From Ephemerocybe angulata (taxonomy: Eukaryota > Basidiomycota > Agaricomycetes > Agaricales > Psathyrellaceae): 10,110 nucleotides of DNA. Each line of letters opens with the position of its first letter. Position 1 is the stretch's first letter. A program made the translations under genes and the position numbers. Positions 7,110 to 10,110 of this stretch are shown here, in pieces. The stretch spans positions 1-10,110 of the forward strand of contig JAACJK010000205.1 of assembly GCA_013368325.1 (NCBI GenBank), read 5' to 3'. Below the pieces are notes generated by a model that saw nothing but the letters and a program-made list of their open reading frames with translations, had not been told where the DNA came from and did no database searches.

Positions 7110-8734
7110 TCATCATCCTCGCCCTTGGTTCGCTCCAGACCGCGTCTGCAAAGGGAATTGATTCCTCCCGACCATCGGGGTAAGTGCCGCGACTAATTGG
7201 GACATCAATTGATTGCTCCGCTTCTGCTCCTGCTGGAGCTCCTTCCAAGGCTCGACCACTGGTTTCTGTACGAACTGGGCCTGTGGCTGCATGTTCTTGG
7301 CTCGCGCGGACGATCCTTGTTCCCTTAAGGAACTCAGATGATAAATCTCGTCTCGCAGAATGTTCATTTCGTCCCGAGTAATCATTTCTGATTCCTGGTA
7401 CGGCGCTTGATGGAACTGATCGCGCACATAGTCCGCACTGTCATCATAGTAGTGCTGGACGTTCTGGCTAGCCGTGGGCATGGGCAGTTTGTCTACTACC
7501 TCTTTCAAGGAGGTGCCGGGCATATTGCGCAGGCGATTACCATGCTTGTCGAAGGTCCCATCCGGTCCCGATACAATCTTGCCTTCGCTGACATGTTTCT
7601 GCTTGGCTTGACAGTCGTTCGCGAAGTGACCCTGTCCATTACAGTAGTAGCAAATCGACCCCGCGCTAGGAGGTGGTCCTCTCGTATTGTTTCCGAATCC
7701 AAAGCCCCCTCTCGAGCCTGGATTGTTCTGCTGGGTTGCAACCGCGAAGTTGTTGGGCTGACGCATGAACTTGTCAGCGCGTCCTTGACCAGCGCGCAAC
7801 TCCTCGAGTTGAGTTTCCATGTAGGCATCCCGAGAGATCATCTTTTTATCGATGGCACTCAATTTCTGGTCTAGCAAAGAACTCACTCCTTGCAGAACTC
7901 GGTGTTCGAGGTCCTCGTACTCGACTTTCACAGTGGGCTCGTCGTTCCAACCGGGCTCGTACAACTTAGATGGGGCCGCGGGAGTCACTGCTGGAGTGCT
8001 CGGGGTGGCAGAGACGACCGAGGGTTTAGCCAAGATACCTCCCTTCTTTCCTCCGAACCTTTCTCCAAAGCGTTCTCTCTGAACCGCCAACTTTTCAGCA
8101 CACGAGATCCATCGGTCAAACGGAATGATCTTCTCTCCTGCAACGACTTCCAGGGTGTCATCCGTTTCGGCTTCCTTCGAGAGTACCTCCCATGCTTTCG
8201 TACGGAAAGGCTCATCTAACGCGCCCAAGAAAAGGTTAACCAATTCATTGTTGCTCATGAGATGCTTCTCGAGTTTCGCTGCCTCGGCCCTGAACTTCAG
8301 CGCGAACTGCAATAAGGTATGACTCGCGTCTAGACCTATCCCTTGGTGCCTCGCGCACAACAACTGGATCCTGGCTAAACTGCCACGGTTCTGCAGTGCT
8401 GCTGTAGGATGGTACAAGAACAGTTTCTCTTTGAACTCCGCGTAGGTACCGTTTTATATTCAGGTAGCGTTGTCCAGAGACTCTGTTCCGACACATCTCG
8501 GAAGTGAACCAATGCCTTCTTCTTCAAGCGATCCGGGATGATTTCGCATGCGCTGATCACATCCTCTACTTGTCTCACATACTCTAGGAACTCCTCTGGT
8601 TTCGTAGAATCGTACTTAGGACGATTCGCGGAATAACTATTCGGGAAGTTTTTATTCGACATAGGGAGCCCAGGGAATCCTTCGCCAGTGGCATCAGGAT
8701 CGAGGGCTCGGATTCGCGCTTGTTCGCCAGCCAT
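7110..8734 (-). pseudogene. gag: Gag capsid/nucleocapsid, frameshifted and closed by tandem TGA
   Basis: Gag forms the particle that packages element RNA. The start at 8734 sits in an excellent context (CCTACCATGGC). The first part (MAGEQARIRALDPDATG ... KPEEFLEYVRQVEDVISAC) runs to YK near 8455; a missing A in an A-run (8452-8455) then moves the message to a second frame that continues with GTYAEFKEKLFLYHP and FALKFRAEAAKLEKHL, the helical retrotransposon Gag core. A Gly/Asn-rich part (GSRGGFGFGNNTRG) precedes a CCHC zinc knuckle at 7611-7652. The end is Gln-rich (PWKELQQEQKRSNQLMSQLV). Two TGA codons at 7110-7115 close the frame, although the same frame stays open beyond them. The combined length of about 540 residues is ordinary for a fungal Gypsy Gag with its linker. 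Confidence 0.88.
7611..7652 (-). other. Gag CCHC zinc knuckle
   Basis: The 14 residues CYYCNGQGHFANDC match C-x2-C-x4-H-x4-C exactly. This motif in the nucleocapsid part of Gag binds zinc and helps select the element's RNA for packaging. All four ligands are intact. Gly/Asn-rich, low-complexity sequence stands ahead of it, as is common in nucleocapsids. Confidence 0.93.
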
Positions 8735-9068
8735 GGTAGGGGTCGTTGATAATTGACTGCTACTCGAATGTCTGCGGTTTCTACGGCGTCTGCGACTGGA
8801 GTTCGGATTGCGAACTTTCTCTACTCTCTGGTCTCGGATTGCGCGCGGGTTCTACGCGATTGGATTTCGAAGCTAGCGCGAGTGCGGTAGTTCGAGGTTT
8901 TCCTCTCGTGAACGGGGCGACTTGGCGGGTTCTGGTAGGAGGTACAGCCGGTGGTACGACTCTGCTGCTTCTCGCTTTCGCGTTCGTAGGTGCTTGGAAA
9001 CTTGTCCCTGGTCTGGGATAGTTATCAAAGGCAACTAGTTCTGTTCCTGCTTCGGCAACAGCTGTTCT

Positions 9069-9084
9069 CGTTCGCGCGCGAACG
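9069..9084. repeat. Perfect 16-bp palindrome
   Basis: CGTTCGCGCGCGAACG reads the same on both strands over all 16 bases. It lies about 335 nt upstream of the gag start in the putative leader. In RNA it could form a self-complementary contact between two copies, or a small hairpin. I claim only the palindrome; the role is not shown by the sequence. Confidence 0.85.
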
Positions 9085-9330
9085 GACGGTTGGGTTCCAA
9101 CGGGTTGACTAGGGAGAACTGGGTTCTTCCTGGGTCGCTCTACTCCTTTTCTTTATCAAGCACAGGTCTTCTCGACGCTATGTTGATAGAACTCGTTTAC
9201 TATCTGAAACGGACAAACGGATCTCGCTCGAGAGCTTGATCACGAATGAAGCTTTGATCGATTCTGACTCCCCTCGCGGTGGGCTCCAGATGATGTGCGG
9301 CTACGGGGCTAAGAGCCAAACACGCCTCTA

Positions 9331-9373
9331 ACCAAAACAACAAACACAACACACAACACACACACAACCACAC
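9331..9373. repeat. A/C-only low-complexity tract
   Basis: Forty-three nt contain only A and C on the plus strand, including runs of CACACA and AACACA; the minus strand, in the direction of the element, is G/T only (GTGTGTGTTGTGTG). It is an imperfect CA microsatellite. It may be a simple repeat with no function. In the sense direction of the element it would place an unstructured GU-rich stretch in the leader RNA. Confidence 0.85.
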
Positions 9374-9632
9374 TAGGGTAGCTGAGGGGCAACTCGCTCG
9401 AGGTAGAGCGGGCAAAGTATGTATTGGACTAGAGGACTAGGTCGACTCTAAGGTACTCGCAACTAGCAAGTTTGAAGGGGAGTTCTAGACTCGACCGCGC
9501 TTCGGGGTGATATAGGTTCTCGATGAGAGGGTGGGGTCTCGGGAGACGAGGTCGCTACCACGAGAGGGCTTTCACTAGGCTCGAGAGCTTCGCAAAAGGA
9601 ACAGAAAACTTAAAGACAATTGGCACGACGAC

Positions 9633-9656
9633 CAGACAGACAGACAGACAGACAGA
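9633..9656. repeat. CAGA tetranucleotide microsatellite, six units
   Basis: CAGA is repeated six times without error (24 nt), followed by an imperfect unit (TAGC). On the minus strand this reads TCTG/CTGT. Such tetranucleotide runs grow and shrink by slippage, so its length could differ between copies of the element or between strains. Confidence 0.9.
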
Positions 9657-9670
9657 TAGCGCGACGGCTA

Positions 9671-9695
9671 GACTTGGACTTTGACTTAGAGACTT
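9671..9695. repeat. Short imperfect GACTT repeat
   Basis: GACTT occurs four times within 25 nt (GACTTGGACTTTGACTTAGAGACTT), spaced by 1-3 nt. On the minus strand it reads as AAGTC units. It lies 15 nt to the right of the CAGA microsatellite, making this part of the putative leader or LTR repeat-rich. A role as a binding site array is possible but not shown. Confidence 0.6.
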
Positions 9696-10110
9696 GAAAG
9701 ATGAAAACTGGGGGTAACTGATTTTCTCTAAACTACTCGCGAGACTTAAGTACATGCCGAATATTTACAAACAAGCTCGAAGACAAACAGATGAAAAACA
9801 CATGCGATCGCGATACATTCCGAAACAGTCCAAGTGAAACATAGAGATAGGAGGGAAGACCTCTCGAGGTTGAACTCAAGGCCAATTAGCGCCCGGTAAA
9901 TACCCAAGACTGTGCCGTTGCCACCAACCGACTTCTTCGTACCGCCGCGCACCCGTCTCGTGTGGGACGACCTATTCTTATCTCTGATTGTGGTTCCCTC
10001 TGATAGAGTGGAGCCGGGGATGATCATCCGATATCCGGGCAAGGAACATGGGCGCTTAAGTTGTGCCGGTTCCGCTTCCCTGTGTTACACGCGGGTGCCT
10101 GTACTGAGTT

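Larger units (their letters stand above)
1931..8734 (-). mobile_element. Ty3/Gypsy LTR retrotransposon, degenerate internal region
   Basis: The minus strand carries, in order, Gag with a CCHC knuckle, aspartic protease (DTGS), reverse transcriptase (FLDD), RNase H, and integrase (HHCC, DDE, GPY/F). Integrase after RNase H is the Ty3/Gypsy order; Copia elements have integrase before RT. Several stretches, such as RSRWFCVLKKDG and LPMGWTNSVPIFHDDV, resemble elements I recall from Agaricomycetes. No chromodomain follows the integrase. Given extents cover the likely polypurine tract to the gag start; the true ends are not visible. The coding region is broken by many small indels, so this copy should be unable to make its proteins as the sequence stands, although all main catalytic residues remain. 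Confidence 0.93.
8735..10110 (-). other. Non-coding leader and possible 5' LTR portion of the element
   Basis: These 1376 nt lie upstream of gag and hold no gene I can support on either strand; the open frames are short, low in complexity and without known motifs. By position the stretch should hold the untranslated leader, the primer binding site and at least part of the 5' LTR. I could not fix an LTR edge or a convincing primer binding site, and found no sequence here that repeats at 1-1990. Local features (a 16-bp palindrome, an A/C tract, a CAGA microsatellite and a GACTT repeat) are listed separately. It could also include unrelated flanking DNA on the right. Confidence 0.45.

Noticed and set aside
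8445..8460. Programmed ribosomal frameshift within Gag
   Set aside because: There is no X-XXY-YYZ heptamer; a simple one-base loss in the A-run explains the join better.
8746..9021. A 91-codon plus-strand open frame upstream of gag, with a hydrophobic C-terminal part
   Set aside because: It begins 12 nt from the gag start in the leader, lacks homology I can recognise and has no promoter or splice context; chance is more likely.
9271..9288. Possible primer binding site (minus strand TGGAGCCCACCGCGAGGG)
   Set aside because: It starts with TGG as expected, but the neighbouring plus-strand sequence does not show a tRNA T-loop pattern further upstream, and no LTR end in CA stands right before it.
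9746..10042. A 98-codon minus-strand open frame near the right edge with hydrophobic C-terminal residues
   Set aside because: It resembles no known protein, lies in a repeat-rich probable leader or LTR, and its composition changes abruptly along its length.
1..10110. tRNA or rRNA genes, CRISPR arrays, bacterial operons
   Set aside because: I saw no cloverleaf-like sequence, no regularly spaced repeats and no ribosome binding sites; the introns and the retrotransposon type point to a fungus.

Overview
The window looks like a stretch of a filamentous fungal genome, most likely a basidiomycete of the Agaricomycetes type. Two things suggest this. The plus-strand gene has four very short introns (48-56 nt) with GT..AG borders and fungal CTNAY branch sites. 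The minus strand carries a Ty3/Gypsy retrotransposon whose Gag-Pro-Pol resembles, as I recall the family, elements common in Agaricomycetes. No database search was possible, so the lineage is inference.

Layout. At 1-235 there is a promoter-like stretch with a TATA box. At 236-1745 (+) lies an apparently intact five-exon gene for a 432-residue protein of unknown function: a helical N-terminal part, a low-complexity linker with an Arg/Gly-rich patch, a helical C-terminal part and a Ser-rich tail. At 1746-1990 is a short convergent spacer with a 16-nt polypurine tract (on the minus strand) close behind the retrotransposon stop codon.

From 8734 down to 1991 (-) runs the coding region of the retrotransposon in the order Gag, CCHC zinc knuckle, linker, aspartic protease, reverse transcriptase, RNase H, zinc-binding integrase N-domain, integrase core, GPY/F-type C-domain. 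It behaves as one Gag-Pro-Pol polyprotein gene, but at least eleven reading-frame changes and one tandem TGA TGA interrupt it. Nearly all changes are 1-2 nt indels, several in homopolymers. The catalytic residues are preserved, so this is either a recently inactivated copy or one carrying sequencing errors.

From 8735 to 10110 there is no credible gene. This is probably the untranslated leader and perhaps part of the 5' LTR, with an A/C-only tract, a CAGA microsatellite, a GACTT repeat and a 16-bp perfect palindrome. I found no LTR pair within the window by eye.

The main open question is the relation between the plus-strand gene and the retrotransposon. It sits tail-to-tail with pol, just past a polypurine tract where the 3' LTR would be expected. 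It could be a host gene next to a truncated element, or an antisense gene carried by the element in an unusually long 3' region or LTR whose ends lie outside the window.
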